Below are positions 1 through 6,500 of a stretch of 7,279 bases of DNA, piece by piece. Position 1 is the stretch's first letter, and each line of letters opens with the position of its first letter. The notes under the pieces are model-generated. The model saw only the letters and a program-made list of their open reading frames with translations, was not told the DNA's origin and ran no database searches. Origin of the DNA: an uncultured Armatimonadota bacterium. Lineage in GTDB: Bacteria > Armatimonadota > Fimbriimonadia > Fimbriimonadales > Fimbriimonadaceae. Where the stretch lies: contig CAMLEL010000117.1 in assembly GCA_946478935.1 (NCBI GenBank), positions 1-7,279 on the forward strand, in the 5' to 3' direction. The position numbers were made by a program, and so were the translations under genes.

Positions 1-307
1 TGCCTTCCATCGTTGCACGGTAGCCAACACCGACAATCTCAAGCGTTTTGGAGTGTCCCTTGGTTACACCCTCGACCATGTTGTTGATCAGGGTGCGAGC
101 CAATCCGTGCTGACTGCGAGCTTCGCGAAGGTTGTTGGGGCGCGATATCTCAAGCTTGCCATCATCCTGCTTGATTTCCAGCAAGCGGCTGATCGGTTGG
201 CTGAGTTCGCCCTTTGGCCCCTTAACCGTGACCGTGTTCGTCGCTTCTTCGACGGAGATGGTCACGCCATTGGGAACAGAGATCGGTCTAAGTCCAATTC
301 TTGACAT
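1..307 (-). CDS. rplF: 50S ribosomal protein L6, N-terminal part (cut by window edge)
   Basis: This gene encodes L6, a large-subunit protein that binds 23S rRNA near the factor-binding region. Reading the minus strand from ATG at 307 gives 102 complete codons beginning MSRIGLRPISVPNGVTI. The L6 hallmarks VTVKGPKGEL, EARSQHGLARTLINNMVEGV and KTLEIVGVGYRA follow in the expected order. A full L6 is about 180 residues, so roughly 57% is visible and the C-terminal half lies beyond position 1. The start is two bases from the rpsH stop (310-312). Its ribosome binding site GAGGT (317-321, minus strand) lies inside the end of rpsH, so the genes are probably translationally coupled. The identification is secure. 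Confidence 0.96.
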   Translation of the reverse strand, partial: MSRIGLRPISVPNGVTISVEEATNTVTVKGPKGELSQPISRLLEIKQDDGKLEISRPNNLREARSQHGLARTLINNMVEGVTKGHSKTLEIVGVGYRATMEG

Positions 308-309
308 GG

Positions 310-705
310 TTAGAACACCTCGCAGAGGACTTCACCGCCGATCTTGCGCCTTCGCGCTTCTCGGTCGGTCATTACGCCCTGGGAGGTCGTCAGGATTCTT
401 GTAGACAAACCATTGCGGATCGGCTTTAGATCGTCGCAAGGCTTGTAAACGCGCAAACCGGGTTTGCTGACCCTGGAAAGATGGCTGATGAGCGGTTTCC
501 GCTTCGCATCGTAGCGCATGTGCACCTTGATGGTCGGAAACTTGCTTTCGGTCGTGACCTCGTGGCTGGTGATGTAGCCTTCAGCCTCGAGAATCTTGAT
601 GATTTCGACTTTGATTTTGCTGTGCGGAATGTCGACGGTGGCCAAACGCGCTTGTGCGCCGTTTCGGATTCGCGTCAAGAGGTCCGCGATGGGATCGCTA
701 TGCAT
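310..705 (-). CDS. rpsH: 30S ribosomal protein S8
   Basis: S8 is a primary 16S rRNA-binding protein of the small-subunit platform. In E. coli it also represses spc operon translation by binding its mRNA. The 131-residue product has the normal length. It opens with MHSDPIADLLTRIRNG and ends with the diagnostic SQGVMTDREARRR (about 108-120) and IGGEVLCEVF (122-131). The ATG at 703-705 is preceded by a strong GGAGGT (712-717, minus strand) at a six-base spacing. It lies 18 bases downstream of rpsN and two bases upstream of rplF, in the conserved S14-S8-L6 order. No anomalies were seen. Confidence 0.97.
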   Translation of the reverse strand: MHSDPIADLLTRIRNGAQARLATVDIPHSKIKVEIIKILEAEGYITSHEVTTESKFPTIKVHMRYDAKRKPLISHLSRVSKPGLRVYKPCDDLKPIRNGLSTRILTTSQGVMTDREARRRKIGGEVLCEVF

Positions 706-723
706 TGAATTACCTCCGGTTCC

Positions 724-1017
724 TTACCAGCTCGACTTCTTCACGCCGGGGACTTGACCCAGGTGAGCCTTTTCACGAAAGACCTGGCGACAGACTCCGA
801 AGAATCGGATATTGCCGCGAGCGCGACCAGTGATCGCGCATCGGTTGTAAAGCCGAGTTTTGAACTGGCGATTCTTAACGCGTCGTGCGTTGAATTCGGC
901 CAAAGCGGCTTCCCGCTTCTCCTTAGGGAGGGCCTCAATCGCTTCAAGCTCCTTTCGGAGCCGATCCCAAGTTGCTGCCAACTTGGCCTGTTTTTCAATT
1001 AGACATTTCTTTGCCAT
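724..1017 (-). CDS. rpsN: 30S ribosomal protein S14, long form with half-degenerate zinc ribbon
   Basis: S14 assembles late into the head of the small subunit. The 97-residue product starts MAKKCLIEK and ends [13 protein letters not shown]. The core [19 protein letters not shown] corresponds to the S14 signature. Length and N-terminal extension match the long, zinc-independent class rather than the ~61-residue zinc class. In the zinc class the ribbon is C-x2-C...C-x2-C; here the first Cys of each pair remains (C60 and C75) and the second is replaced (Thr63, Val78). The start at 1017 has GGAG at 1023-1026 (minus strand). This is the first gene of the visible operon: rplE, the usual upstream neighbour, is absent. 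Confidence 0.95.
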   Translation of the reverse strand: MAKKCLIEKQAKLAATWDRLRKELEAIEALPKEKREAALAEFNARRVKNRQFKTRLYNRCAITGRARGNIRFFGVCRQVFREKAHLGQVPGVKKSSW

Positions 1018-1034
1018 TCAGTCTCCACCGTTAT

Positions 1035-1080
1035 CAGATCGGTTCAGCGTCGCCTTGGCAGGGTCGGCGTGCCTGATCTG
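1035..1080 (-). promoter_or_regulatory. Possible folded leader RNA upstream of rpsN
   Basis: The rpsN leader contains an outer perfect inverted repeat, CAGATC (1035-1040) with GATCTG (1075-1080). Inside it is an irregular stem: 1047-1048 pairs with 1071-1072 and 1051-1054 with 1066-1069, leaving an 11-base loop. It sits 18 bases before the rpsN start, close to the ribosome binding site. Ribosomal operon leaders are often bound by one of their own products, S8 being the known spc regulator in E. coli. Assigning that role here is inference; the inner stem is short and bulged, so chance folding is possible. Confidence 0.3.
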
Positions 1081-1114
1081 GGGCATGGTTTTTTAGTCTT
1101 TCGACCAAGGGCGA

Positions 1115-1141
1115 ATGATACCCGAAGGAATCGAAGTTCAA
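1115..1141 (-). promoter_or_regulatory. Candidate promoter for the rpsN-rpsH-rplF unit
   Basis: On the minus strand TATCAT (1115-1120) matches five of six bases of the housekeeping -10. It is preceded by TTGAAC (1136-1141), a four-of-six -35 match. The 15-base spacer is shorter than the ideal 17, which weakens the case. It would give a leader of about 90 bases before rpsN, containing the possible folded element. A promoter somewhere in this divergent region is expected because no upstream ribosomal gene remains to supply read-through. Confidence 0.35.
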
Positions 1142-1165
1142 CTAGGGACTATGGAACTGCGATAA
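1138..1165 (+). promoter_or_regulatory. Weak flagellar sigma-28-like promoter candidate
   Basis: The motif TGCGATAA (1158-1165) shares CGATAA with the sigma-28 -10 consensus GCCGATAA. TCAA (1138-1141) sits 16 bases upstream, a three-of-four match to TAAA. It would drive the membrane gene and fliS-fliT, which is biologically sensible for flagellar chaperones. The match is imperfect and overlaps the candidate minus-strand promoter, so treat it as a suggestion only. Confidence 0.22.
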
Positions 1166-1256
1166 GGACCTCCCGAATTCGGAGCAGAATAGGAGAGCGT
1201 TGGAACCGATCCGCACTGACGAATTACTCGAAAACTCGCAGAGAAAGGAGCCAGAC

Positions 1257-1673
1257 ATGGACTCCCAGATGCTGTTTGGCTGTTCGGGCTTCGTGGTGAC
1301 ATCGTTCGTGGTGTACGGGCTTGCAATCTGGCCGTTCCTTGTCTGGCTCAGAGTTGACGAATTGGGCACATTGCTGCTCGCTTCAGCGGCCGGTTTGCCA
1401 GTTGCCTTTATCCTGGGGGTGTTCGCTGCAAGAAAGTTTGAAATTGCGGGCGCTGCCGGATTCATTGGTGGAATGGTGGCAGCCTCGATCTTTCTCCATC
1501 TTCGGTTTAAGCAGGTCTTTCTGGAAGCGGCCGCCCGTCAAATTGAAGAACCGCACTATCCAGCATGGATCCAGTGGTTTGCACCTATCGCAGTTGTGGT
1601 GGCAAGCTTGCTTATCGCCGCCATGACGCTGCTGCTTTGGCGGCCCATACAGCCAAATCCGAACTTGCCATGA
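1257..1673 (+). CDS. Small four-helix membrane protein of unknown function
   Basis: I do not recognise this family. The 138-residue product is strongly hydrophobic, with four likely membrane helices at about 7-30, 37-57, 63-82 and 106-128. A charged stretch lies between helices three and four (about 83-104), and the C-terminal tail is short and proline-rich. An in-frame TTG exists at 1200, but ATG at 1257 is chosen because AAAGGAG (1244-1250) stands six bases before it. The gene ends 63 bases before fliS on the same strand with no evident terminator between, so co-transcription with the chaperones is likely. A flagellar link is only suggested by position. Confidence 0.75.
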   Translation: MDSQMLFGCSGFVVTSFVVYGLAIWPFLVWLRVDELGTLLLASAAGLPVAFILGVFAARKFEIAGAAGFIGGMVAASIFLHLRFKQVFLEAAARQIEEPHYPAWIQWFAPIAVVVASLLIAAMTLLLWRPIQPNPNLP

Positions 1674-1736
1674 GTTCGGGCGCCAGGTCTGCCGACAATC
1701 TTTCTTGGAGTCTTTTAGAGACTGCGAGGGTTATCG

Positions 1737-2144
1737 TTGGCAAACGGCAGATTCGTTCAGGAATATCAGAAGAACGCGGTAAACGGGGCATCGCCCCTTC
1801 AGTTGGTAGTCATGCTTTACGATGGAGCGATTCGCTTCATGGAAGCAGGAAAGTACGGTATCGACCAGAAAGACCTGGAGCTTCAGAATAAAAATATTCA
1901 GAAAGCCCAGCGAATCGTCATGGAGTTGATGTCCTGTCTGGACATGGAAAAAGGCGGTGATGTGGCCAAAAACCTACTCGCCCTATACACCTATGTCCTG
2001 AACGAGTTGGTCGAAGCAAATCTTGGGGACAAGGTGGAACCGATCGACCGATGCATCGGAATCATGTGCGATCTACGGGAGAGTTGGGTAACCGTTGAAC
2101 AATTATCTCGAGTCGATCCCTTCGAGGTTCCGATTGCAGCCTAG
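1737..2144 (+). CDS. fliS: Flagellar export chaperone FliS (TTG start)
   Basis: FliS is a cytosolic helical-bundle chaperone that binds the C-terminus of newly made flagellin, prevents premature polymerisation and escorts it to the flagellar export gate. The 135-residue product is of normal length. It shows the family landmarks: YQKNAVNGASPLQLVVMLYDGAIRF (about 10-34, given here as adjoining segments YQKNAVNGASP and LQLVVMLYDG), then KAQRIVMELMSCLDMEKGGDV (about 56-76; core MELMSCLDMEKGG), and ALYTYVLNELVEAN. The start is TTG at 1737, supported by GAGGG (1726-1730) at a six-base spacing. Its last 11 bases overlap the next gene, a probable FliT, matching the common fliS-fliT order. fliD and flagellin are not in this window. 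Confidence 0.93.
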   Translation: MANGRFVQEYQKNAVNGASPLQLVVMLYDGAIRFMEAGKYGIDQKDLELQNKNIQKAQRIVMELMSCLDMEKGGDVAKNLLALYTYVLNELVEANLGDKVEPIDRCIGIMCDLRESWVTVEQLSRVDPFEVPIAA

Positions 2145-2460
2145 TCGCAGCCTGCTCGTGGAGCGATATCGACTATTAGGCCTGGCCATTGAGTCTGCGA
2201 TCTTGATGGATCGATGGGCAGAGGTGAGCTCCCTCCTTGACGAACGCGACAACATTCTGAGCAATCTGGAGTCAGCCCATACGCGAATCTCCCCGGGAGA
2301 CCAAAATCATTTGTGCGAAGCTGACCGAAGGCTCCTGGGTTCATTGATTGGCGCAAAAGCTCAAACGGTCGCCGCACTCCGATCATTGTTTGCCACGGGC
2401 ACGCTGACCAAAGCCTATCATCCGAGTAGGACGGCAGCCGGGTTCGACCACGCTGGATAA
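2134..2460 (+). CDS. fliT: Probable FliT-type flagellar chaperone (TTG start)
   Basis: FliT proteins are small helical chaperones for the filament cap protein FliD, and in some bacteria they bind other flagellar regulators. The 108-residue product is almost entirely predicted helix. It carries a typical FliT/FlgN-like segment, RWAEVSSLLDERDNILSNLE (about 27-46), with the characteristic ER pair, and a short tail ending YHPSRTAAGFDHAG. The open frame extends to another TTG at 2095. TTG at 2134 is preferred because GAGG (2124-2127) precedes it and it leaves an 11-base overlap with fliS, typical of coupled genes. Sequence similarity in this family is weak, so the call leans on position; FlgN is the main alternative. 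Confidence 0.7.
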   Translation: MQPSRSLLVERYRLLGLAIESAILMDRWAEVSSLLDERDNILSNLESAHTRISPGDQNHLCEADRRLLGSLIGAKAQTVAALRSLFATGTLTKAYHPSRTAAGFDHAG

Positions 2461-2497
2461 AAAAAGCCGGGGTCCAGATTCTGGACCCCGGCTTTTT
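2461..2497. terminator. Bidirectional intrinsic terminator between fliT and the propeller gene
   Basis: A perfect hairpin begins directly after the fliT stop. The arm AAAAAGCCGGGGTCCAG (2461-2477) pairs along its whole length with 2481-2497, leaving a three-base loop. The GC-rich stem is flanked by five A on the left and five T on the right, so each strand ends in a U-run. It serves fliT (plus) and the convergent 685-residue gene (minus), whose stop is at 2507-2509. Confidence 0.95.
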
Positions 2498-2506
2498 AGT
2501 GCCTGA

Positions 2507-4564
2507 CTAGGGTGCCTGGAAGCCCGGTGAAAGTGCGACGCGGTCCACATTGAAGATGAACTGCGGCGGAATTCGGCTCGGGCGACCACCGCGAACAGGA
2601 GCGAAAGCTCGCACCAAGATGCGGACTTGACCAGTTGCGTCCACGTAGTTCGAAATCGAAGTTCGTGGGATTGAAATGGTCGCCGTTCGGTCGCTGCTGC
2701 TCATCGAGAAGTTTCCGATGGACTTGAACGTGCCCGTATTCCAGTTGTAAGCGAAGATCTGGCCCGTAGGTCCGGATGAATTCACGCTTGCTTCGATCAC
2801 TGCCTTTAGATCGACGACGGCGCCTTGCGTGAGGTCAAGATCAAAGTCGACTTGGAAGGAAGCTACTTGACCAACGGCAGCAATTCCGCTCGTCGTCTCT
2901 TGTCCTGACCTGTCGATCAGGATCGATCGCAGGGAGTACTTGTTATTGTCCGATGCGCTGATGGAGATCAGGTCGCCGCCCATATGCGTACCTTGAACCA
3001 ACGACTCACCGAGCGGATCGACGAGGACGGCGCCAGCGCCAGAGGATACGCTCCACTTATTAATGTGGGTCGTCCAGTTGCCGCCAACCGCGCCGACCAT
3101 GCCGATACCCCAGAAAGTGAGGTTATCGACCGGATCGATCTCGCATCCGAAGTAGTCACCCCAGCGGTTGAATCCAGCGCCGCCGTAAGTTCCTGCAGAA
3201 GTCGCGATCACTTGAGGAGCGCCCATTGTATTGAGTGGATCCGTAGCGAAGCGCACAGCAATACAAGTTTCTGGATTCGTCGAAGCGTTGTTGCGGCTAA
3301 AGATCACCGAGATGTCTCCGGCCGAGTTGGTATTGATCGCCGGCATGTGGGTGTTGGTCCCACCGAGCAGGATGTCACCAGCCTGACGAAGCGATGGGGT
3401 ACCGGAATTCGGCCAGTTGTTTACGGCAAATTCGTACCATCGGGCCTTCATGCGACCGTCCGTGTGTTTGACCGTGTGAGCCGTCACGAGGCGGCCTCCG
3501 CGGAAGTGCGCATTGTAGAGCCGTCCATCGAGGCCGTCGAGCATTCGCCCACTGGCGGCCGGGACATCGCTCGGCAAGCCAAAAACGGGAACCGTGACGT
3601 CTGCCTTTTGGAGAGTCGGTGTGCCGGTCAAATTGGTCAGCGCCGTCATGCGGATCGATGAAGTGCTTGCGGTCGCTGCGCCGTAGATGATCGATTGGGA
3701 TGCATCAGCCGTGCGAGCCACCTGCAAGGTGAACATCGTAGTGTCCTTGATGTAGCTTGCAGTAGATGAGCCGCCGGTTAGCAGCGGCGCTTTTGGAAGC
3801 ACTGCGATCGAGGTGAATACGCCCGAAGCGCTACCACCAAGCGGGAACATATTGCCGGTGAAAACCACGGCATCCTTGTTGACCGCGAAGCCCGGGTAGT
3901 CCAACCACCACGTGTTGCTGCCTTCCGTAACCTTTGCTTCGATTCGGTACTTGAACCAAGTACCGTTCGGATCAGCATCGTCCGAAACAGCAAGCAATAC
4001 CTTGCTGTCGGCCGCGCCAAGCTCAAGGAACAGAACGAAGAACCGTTGGGAAAGTCGGTCGAAATAGCACTTGGGGTCGAACGTGAAGTCCGACGTCACT
4101 CCGATATTGTTGAAAAAGCCGTTCCCATCTCCGCTCTGCTGGAAAGTCTTGAGGCCGGTCGCTTTGTTGAAAAATGCGACGTCGCTGTTGACTACCGCGA
4201 CGATGTGATTCGGCCCTACCGCAAGATCAGGGTCAGGTGGAACAAACCCGGTGAATCCGATTCCGGGGAATTTGGCTCGCAACTGCCCACGCTTGGTAGT
4301 GGTTACATTTCCGGCTCGCAGATTGTTCGATTTGCCCACGGGGATGACCTTGGGTGTTTCGTTTGGCGACAACGGTCGCGCTGTAAATTCGAACCTTTCT
4401 TTGATCTGCGGTGAGAATTCCGCGGTGTTCATGACGGTCGCCGGGCCAGTTGGGATTTGGCGATACGGCAGGATGACCTCATTACTGGTGGTCTGAGAAA
4501 ATGATGTGGCGGCGATCGCTCCGATGACGAAGCTCGTCGTCCATTTAATTGAACGCATTTCCAT
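2507..4564 (-). CDS. Exported probable beta-propeller protein with C-terminal module shared with the neighbouring protease
   Basis: The 685-residue product starts with a signal peptide: a basic RSIK, then a hydrophobic run to about residue 22, with likely cleavage near SFS-Q. Residues about 100-510 resemble large secreted proteins with sialidase/BNR-like propeller repeats. Landmarks are GFVPPDPDLAVGPNHIVAVVN (about 106-126; core PPDPDLAVGPN), FDPKCYFDRLSQRFFV (162-177), THMPAINTNSAGDISVIFSR (405-424), and NRWGDYFGCEIDPVDNLTFW (466-485). No sialidase catalytic set was identified, so no enzyme activity is claimed. Residues about 583-678 form a separate module closely resembling the end of the protease encoded at 4778-6415. 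ATG 4564 is used; ATG 4558 two codons later is an alternative, and neither has a strong Shine-Dalgarno sequence. Function is unknown; export is likely. Confidence 0.85.
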   Translation of the reverse strand: MEMRSIKWTTSFVIGAIAATSFSQTTSNEVILPYRQIPTGPATVMNTAEFSPQIKERFEFTARPLSPNETPKVIPVGKSNNLRAGNVTTTKRGQLRAKFPGIGFTGFVPPDPDLAVGPNHIVAVVNSDVAFFNKATGLKTFQQSGDGNGFFNNIGVTSDFTFDPKCYFDRLSQRFFVLFLELGAADSKVLLAVSDDADPNGTWFKYRIEAKVTEGSNTWWLDYPGFAVNKDAVVFTGNMFPLGGSASGVFTSIAVLPKAPLLTGGSSTASYIKDTTMFTLQVARTADASQSIIYGAATASTSSIRMTALTNLTGTPTLQKADVTVPVFGLPSDVPAASGRMLDGLDGRLYNAHFRGGRLVTAHTVKHTDGRMKARWYEFAVNNWPNSGTPSLRQAGDILLGGTNTHMPAINTNSAGDISVIFSRNNASTNPETCIAVRFATDPLNTMGAPQVIATSAGTYGGAGFNRWGDYFGCEIDPVDNLTFWGIGMVGAVGGNWTTHINKWSVSSGAGAVLVDPLGESLVQGTHMGGDLISISASDNNKYSLRSILIDRSGQETTSGIAAVGQVASFQVDFDLDLTQGAVVDLKAVIEASVNSSGPTGQIFAYNWNTGTFKSIGNFSMSSSDRTATISIPRTSISNYVDATGQVRILVRAFAPVRGGRPSRIPPQFIFNVDRVALSPGFQAP

Positions 4565-4624
4565 GGCTATTGATCGATCTTGGACTAGTCAGTGCTGTAT
4601 CGCTTGCTACTCGACTTTCCCTTT

Positions 4625-4636
4625 GCGCACGTGCGC
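4625..4636. promoter_or_regulatory. Perfect 12-base palindrome GCGCACGTGCGC in the leader of the propeller gene
   Basis: GCGCACGTGCGC reads identically on both strands. It lies about 61 bases upstream of the start of the 685-residue gene and downstream of the candidate -10 element. A dimeric repressor site is one reading. A palindrome of this size can also occur by chance, and no second copy was seen. Confidence 0.3.
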
Positions 4637-4664
4637 TTTAACGAAATTCAAGCGGATCCCCTGA

Positions 4665-4739
4665 TCCACGCAAGACATATTTGGTTATAGTATCGCACAC
4701 ATTGCGAAATTGGGGAATCTAATCAAATTCCACGCAAGA
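4665..4739 (-). repeat. Pair of 11-base direct repeats around a candidate promoter
   Basis: TCCACGCAAGA occurs at 4665-4675 and again at 4729-4739 (TCTTGCGTGGA on the minus strand), 64 bases apart. Between them on the minus strand is the AT-rich GATACTATAACC, containing -10-like TATAAC (4684-4689) or TACTAT (4687-4692). No good -35 was found. The repeats therefore bracket the most likely promoter of the 685-residue gene. A role as paired operators is inference. Confidence 0.35.
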
Positions 4740-4743
4740 TTTC

Positions 4744-4771
4744 TCGCCGGTAGAGCGGACTCTACCGGCGA
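4744..4771 (-). terminator. Hairpin terminator after the protease gene
   Basis: A perfect 12-base-pair stem (TCGCCGGTAGAG at 4744-4755 with 4760-4771) closes a four-base loop six bases after the protease stop codon. On the minus strand it is followed by GAAATCTTGC, so the U-run is poor. It may act as an intrinsic terminator of reduced efficiency or as a 3'-end stabilising hairpin. It makes the protease and the propeller gene separate transcription units. Confidence 0.65.
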
Positions 4772-4777
4772 TGCCGA

Positions 4778-6415
4778 CTAACCTGAGAAGTTCTCTCGGG
4801 TAGATATCTGGGCGAATCCGATCTGAAAGTCGAAGGCGCCCTTCCTCCAGTACCTTGGCAATCGGTTGGGGCCAATCGCGCGGACTGCAATTCGAAGGTT
4901 GCCGCCAGAAACGTAGTTCGTCAAGTCCTTGGGAAGCGAGATTCGCTCACGCTTGGTTCCTGAGGGCCTGAGTGGGAACGCTTTGACCAAGGTGAACTTG
5001 CTCTTTGAGTTGTCCCAAAGATAGAGCTGACCCGTACTTCCACTCGGTCCATTCGCTTCGATCAGCGCCAAGGATTCTCGCAGGTCGGTGACGCTTCCGT
5101 TGAATCCAAAGTCGATGATTGCGCCGCCAACTTGGCCCAGATTCGTGGGCGAAGTCGTCACCGTGAAGAAGGACGCGTCGGTGGCATTCAAATCCGAGGC
5201 AGAGCCCGAGGCGCCAGCGCCGGTCCAGATTTCAACGTTGGTGACATCGCTGAGCGTGGCAGAACCAGGATCGAGCGATTGAATCGCCTTGAACGCGTTG
5301 ATTCGGCCGAACTTGAAAAAGTTGCCGGGAACTGGGTCAGTGGTCGACTCGATGGCGTTTCGAATTTGTACGTTCGTCGTGCCAGGGATTGCCTGAGCCC
5401 ACAAAAGGGCGGCGACGCCGGCGACCAATGGAGTGGACATGGAGGTTCCAGTTGAATGTCCATAGCCACCGGTGATCGTGCTGAGAATGTTCTCGCCGGG
5501 AGCGGCGACATCCACCCAGTCCTGACCGAAGTTGCTGAAGTCAGACTTGATGTCCGACGTTCCCGTTGAACCGACGGCGATCACGTTCGGGAATGCGCCG
5601 GGGAAGAACTTGTTGGACACGTTGTCGTTGGCCGCTCCACCCACCAAGATGAGGCCCTTGCCGAAAGCATAGTTGATGGCGTTGCGCTCCGTGGTCGATT
5701 CGAAATATGCGCCGTAGCTCATCGAGATGACTTTTGCGCCATTATCGGCAGCATGGATGATGGCCGATGATGAGGCCGCGTCCGTCGCATTTGGAAAGAT
5801 TTTCAAGGGCATGATTCGGGTGTTAAAGCCCGCGCCCGCGACACCTTTGCCATTATCGGTGTCTGCGGCTGCAATTCCCGCGCAGTGGACACCGTGGTCG
5901 CCAGCGGCGGTGGGGTCGCTGTCGTTGTCCGAATAGTCGAATCCCGGAACCAGCTTATCCTTCAAGTCTTCATGGTTGAGGTCGATTCCCGTATCGATGA
6001 CCGCCACGATCACCGTTGCCGAGCCTTTCGAGATGTTCCAAGCCTCCGGGCATTTGACCTTTTGAGGGCCATATTGCTGATTGAACTGCGGATCGTTTGG
6101 AACGAAGGTCAGTTGCTTCTTGGCGTTCTTTTCCGCGTACTCGACGGTGGAGAGACGCTGATAGTAGAAGACCGCATCATCCAGGGACATGCCGGATGGC
6201 ACTTTTACGACATTGACCCCAATCCGGGGGATGACGGTGAGTGTGCGGGCATTGATCGCGCGGTTGGCCATGGTGGCCGATGTAATGGCAATCCGGGTGG
6301 AGCCTTTGAATTTAACTAAGATCTCGTCAGGTACGAATTCGACACTCTCCGAACACGCGATCGTACTAGCGAGGACGATTGCGAGTGTGGAGAGGATGCG
6401 GACATAAAGACGCAT
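4778..6415 (-). CDS. Exported subtilisin-family (S8) serine protease with propeptide and C-terminal module
   Basis: The open frame runs back to 6502, but ATG 6415 is taken as the start. It has AAGGAGG (6421-6427, minus strand) five bases upstream and opens a clean signal peptide (MRLYVRILSTLAIVLASTIA). The 545-residue protein then has a propeptide-like domain (about 25-100; DEILVKFKG and IGVNVVKVPSG, with VEYAEKN at its end). The S8 catalytic domain (about 105-380) carries Asp141 in AVIDTGID, His174 in DHGVHCAG, oxyanion Asn263 in GGAAND, and Ser325 in GTSMSTPLVAGVAALL. All required residues are present, so an active extracellular protease is expected. Residues about 442-537 form a C-terminal module shared with the neighbouring 685-residue protein. 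It is divergent from prfB, 85 bases away. Substrates are unknown. Confidence 0.92.
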   Translation of the reverse strand: MRLYVRILSTLAIVLASTIACSESVEFVPDEILVKFKGSTRIAITSATMANRAINARTLTVIPRIGVNVVKVPSGMSLDDAVFYYQRLSTVEYAEKNAKKQLTFVPNDPQFNQQYGPQKVKCPEAWNISKGSATVIVAVIDTGIDLNHEDLKDKLVPGFDYSDNDSDPTAAGDHGVHCAGIAAADTDNGKGVAGAGFNTRIMPLKIFPNATDAASSSAIIHAADNGAKVISMSYGAYFESTTERNAINYAFGKGLILVGGAANDNVSNKFFPGAFPNVIAVGSTGTSDIKSDFSNFGQDWVDVAAPGENILSTITGGYGHSTGTSMSTPLVAGVAALLWAQAIPGTTNVQIRNAIESTTDPVPGNFFKFGRINAFKAIQSLDPGSATLSDVTNVEIWTGAGASGSASDLNATDASFFTVTTSPTNLGQVGGAIIDFGFNGSVTDLRESLALIEANGPSGSTGQLYLWDNSKSKFTLVKAFPLRPSGTKRERISLPKDLTNYVSGGNLRIAVRAIGPNRLPRYWRKGAFDFQIGFAQISTRENFSG

Positions 6416-6448
6416 AAAACCCTCCTTCAATTGGGTAAGCCTACTCCA

Positions 6449-6479
6449 TTGACAAAATGCGACCTTCAGAAAGTTCGAT
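6449..6479 (+). promoter_or_regulatory. Weak promoter candidate for prfB
   Basis: A perfect -35 hexamer TTGACA lies at 6449-6454 in the 85-base gap between the divergent protease and prfB. The best -10-like match downstream is TTCGAT (6474-6479) at a 19-base spacing, which is poor. The prfB start itself has only a weak upstream GAG (6490-6492). Treat as tentative. Confidence 0.25.
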
Positions 6480-6500
6480 GGATCGGGTAGAGTCCTTGCC

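Noticed and set aside
1170..1184. CTCC/GGAG inverted repeat around an EcoRI-like CGAATTC core in the leader of the membrane gene
   Set aside because: The arms are only four bases and no conserved role is evident, so chance is sufficient.
1709..1723. Small AGTCT/AGACT hairpin before fliS
   Set aside because: Five base pairs with no U-run; too weak to call a terminator or regulatory element.
1565..1891. 108-codon plus-strand frame spanning the end of the membrane gene and the start of fliS
   Set aside because: It overlaps two supported genes out of frame and resembles no known protein.
2984..3661. 225-codon plus-strand open frame opposite the propeller gene
   Set aside because: It is antisense to a well-supported coding region, has no family resemblance and shows arginine-rich shadow composition.
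6350..6370. Cysteine near the end of the protease signal peptide as a lipoprotein site
   Set aside because: The preceding residues STIA do not fit the lipobox well, since Leu/Val is missing at -3; ordinary signal cleavage is at least as likely.
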